Origin: Oligoflexia bacterium
Lineage (GTDB): Bacteria; Bdellovibrionota; UBA1018
Assembly (NCBI GenBank): GCA_903858195.1
Contig: CAIOHW010000352.1
Span: 1-7,249, forward strand
Direction: 5' to 3'
Length of the DNA: 7,249 bases
A model generated the notes under the pieces. That model was not told where the DNA came from, did no database searches, and was given only the letters and a program-made list of their open reading frames with translations. Below, piece by piece: positions 5,901-7,249 of the stretch; position 1 is the first letter of the stretch, and every line of letters begins with the position of its first letter. The translations under genes and the position numbers were made by a program.

Positions 5901-6416
5901 GTGGCTCAATCACAAAGGAACTCGGTTTTTGCTGTTTTTGGGGCGCTGCTCTTCCTCCTGCTGCTCGGAGGGCGCGAGGCGTATGCCCGTGATCTCCAGG
6001 GACGAGTTGGGGTGGGTTACAACTCGCAGTTTGCCAATTCGGCCGTCGACTCGCCTGTTCCGGGCTTGAGCGTCAAGTACGCGCTCAGTCGCGATCTGGC
6101 CGTAGAGGCCGTGGTCGGAATGCGGACCTCCTCGCCCACGAACACGGTTTCCGGCGTCAAGCTCTTCAAGAATCTCTTCATCGAGACCAATCTCAACTTT
6201 TACATGGCTCTGGGCGGCGCCGTACTTGCCGCAAACGGCAACTCGGGTGTTGAGCTGATCGGGACCCTGGGGGCTGAGTTCTTCATTCCGGGGCTTGAGA
6301 GCCTTGGGTTTTCGTTCGAGGCCGGGGGCGGGCTGCACAACCTGACCAACGACTCCTTCTCGTTCCGCACACTGGGGGCAAGCTTCGTTGATGCCGGCAT
6401 GCACTTTTATTTCTAG
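5901..6416 (+). CDS. Predicted small outer-membrane beta-barrel protein
   Basis: This 171-residue protein starts at GTG 5901, chosen for the GAGGGGG site 8 nt upstream; the frame stays open to a GTG at 5880. It has a signal peptide with basic Arg6, a hydrophobic core (about 9-22) and probable cleavage after AYA (27-29). The mature part alternates polar and hydrophobic residues in Gly-rich strands such as QGRVGVGY (33-40), FIETNLNFYMALGGAVL, ELIGTLGAEFF and FSFEAGGGL. It ends MHFYF; a terminal aromatic, usually Phe, is the BAM-recognition signature of outer-membrane barrels. The size fits an eight-stranded OmpA/OmpW-like barrel. There is no cysteine and no periplasmic domain. The ligand or function cannot be told. 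It overlaps the next gene by 26 bp and is divergent from yfgM-bamB, whose products could assist its assembly. Confidence 0.75.
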   Translation: MAQSQRNSVFAVFGALLFLLLLGGREAYARDLQGRVGVGYNSQFANSAVDSPVPGLSVKYALSRDLAVEAVVGMRTSSPTNTVSGVKLFKNLFIETNLNFYMALGGAVLAANGNSGVELIGTLGAEFFIPGLESLGFSFEAGGGLHNLTNDSFSFRTLGASFVDAGMHFYF

Positions 6417-7170
6417 CCGTTGGATTCGGCTCTGGGCCTTCGCGCTTTTGATCCTCACGGCCACTCCGGCCCTTGCGCAGGAGCCAGAGACGGGCGCGTC
6501 ATCGACGCCGCCGCGCACCCAGCAGCCCGAGGAGCCCGAATTCAAGGAAACTCCTTATACGGGCTACGGTGAGTTCAATGAGCAGGAAGATGAGGACGAT
6601 GCTTCGCGCTTCTTTCAGTTTGGAAGATTTTTTGGCGTGAGCATCGGGTCGGGCTTCAACGGGGTGACCGGTAATCGTGGTCTCCTGTATCAGGGCGGCA
6701 CGCCGGTCGTGGACTTCAAGCTGATGTACTGGTTTGACTTCAACTTCGCGCTTGAGCTCGGTCTCACCACTGCAACTCACTTCTACGACAGCACCTCGCG
6801 AGGCCACGCGGATATCACCCTCACCCGTGTGGGTGTGGATCTCCGATATTACCTGCCCATGCAGGACCTCTCGGCTCCCATTACCTTTGCCAATCCCTAC
6901 CTCTTGCTCGGCGCCGGGACGATCTCCAAGCAGGAGTCCCTGCGAACCCAGGGCGTGGTCGAGAGCGATACCGGAGTGGGCCTTGCCGTGGGCGGGGGCC
7001 TGGAGTTCACTGTTTCGCCGCGAAAGATCTACTTTGGAATGGCGGCCAAGTACCAGTTCGTGACCTTCAAAGACACGTACACGACCGAGTTTCAGTCCGA
7101 CAGCATCCCCATCACTGACCTTACTGGCGGCTTTTATACGCTTCTGGGGAGTGTTCTCTTTACTTGGTAG
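6391..7170 (+). CDS. Predicted outer-membrane beta-barrel with acidic/Pro-rich N-terminal linker
   Basis: This 259-residue protein is read from the ATG at 6391; a TTG codon directly before it is a less likely start. The signal peptide (Arg10 and Arg14, hydrophobic core 15-24, cleavage after ALA at residues 27-29) is followed by a Pro-, Glu- and Asp-rich linker (30-72) with EDEDD at 67-71. The remainder shows alternating Gly- and aromatic-rich strands: FGVSIGSGFNGV, DFKLMYWFDFNFALELGL, LTRVGVDLRYYLPM, YLLLGAGTI, GVGLAVGGGLEF and IYFGMAAKYQFV. The final segment is YTLLGSVLFTW, ending in an aromatic. This is typical of an outer-membrane barrel of roughly eight to ten strands. The gene overlaps the preceding barrel gene by 26 bp in another frame, with only a distant GGGGG (6374-6378) as a possible ribosome site, so translational coupling is likely. 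The two look functionally paired, though not close duplicates. The specific function is unknown. Confidence 0.75.
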   Translation: MPACTFISSRWIRLWAFALLILTATPALAQEPETGASSTPPRTQQPEEPEFKETPYTGYGEFNEQEDEDDASRFFQFGRFFGVSIGSGFNGVTGNRGLLYQGGTPVVDFKLMYWFDFNFALELGLTTATHFYDSTSRGHADITLTRVGVDLRYYLPMQDLSAPITFANPYLLLGAGTISKQESLRTQGVVESDTGVGLAVGGGLEFTVSPRKIYFGMAAKYQFVTFKDTYTTEFQSDSIPITDLTGGFYTLLGSVLFTW

Positions 7171-7209
7171 TTGCGTAAAATCCTTGAATACCTGTTTGGT
7201 TCTTGGACA

Positions 7210-7236
7210 CTTTGGGGCTCTGCCGGCCCTTTAAAG
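7210..7236 (+). terminator. Possible weak terminator hairpin after the barrel genes
   Basis: GGGC (7215-7218) and GCCC (7226-7229) can pair across a 7-nt loop and are followed by TTT. Outer CTTT and AAAG could extend the stem across a bulge. The stem is short and the T run minimal, so this is a weak candidate. Nothing else recognisable lies between 7171 and the window end. Confidence 0.2.
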
Positions 7237-7249
7237 CCTAGTGATTTCA

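Noticed and set aside
6391..6400. Perfect 10-bp palindrome ATGCCGGCAT containing the second barrel start codon
   Set aside because: It is short, has no loop for a hairpin, and is constrained by two overlapping reading frames; likely coincidental.
5910..6545. Minus-strand open frame of 211 codons
   Set aside because: It lies antisense to both barrel genes, which have signal peptides and aromatic C-termini. Its translation has no recognisable domain, and such frames are common opposite GC-rich genes.

Overview
This is a GC-rich, gene-dense chromosomal window from a Gram-negative bacterium. An outer membrane is shown by a BamB-like lipoprotein, two small beta-barrel proteins with signal peptides and aromatic C-termini, and a YfgM-like inner-membrane protein. 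The gene mix, frequent GTG starts and a candidate sigma-54 promoter would fit the former Deltaproteobacteria or Bdellovibrionota, but there is no rRNA or unambiguous marker gene, so this placement is only a guess. I see no insertion sequence, CRISPR array, tRNA or phage gene.

Layout. Bases 2-1419 (+) hold the end of a SEC-C zinc-motif protein, overlapping by 4 bp (ATGA) with a BtpA/SgcQ-family TIM-barrel protein. Bases 1416-5820 (-) hold five genes read right to left: yfgM-like, bamB-like, tatA, a membrane fatty acid desaturase and an exported protein of unknown function. The exported protein has a His/Cys pair like that of clan CD (caspase/gingipain) cysteine peptidases. The first four genes overlap, abut or lie within about 50 bp of each other and look like one operon. 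The exported protein has its own 131-bp upstream region with a sigma-54-like promoter and a hairpin over its Shine-Dalgarno site. Its stop codon overlaps that of btpA (TTAA), so the two blocks converge with no spacer. Bases 5901-7170 (+) hold two overlapping genes for predicted outer-membrane beta-barrels, divergent from yfgM across an 80-bp region.

How the genes work together. The YfgM-BamB pair is a known neighbourhood for envelope protein export and outer-membrane assembly. TatA adds folded-protein export. The desaturase would adjust membrane lipid fluidity. The divergent genes encode likely clients of the BAM machinery. The window therefore reads mostly as an envelope-biogenesis cluster. 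The SEC-C/BtpA pair is functionally obscure. The strongest candidate for something undescribed is the exported clan CD-like protein with its dedicated control region.
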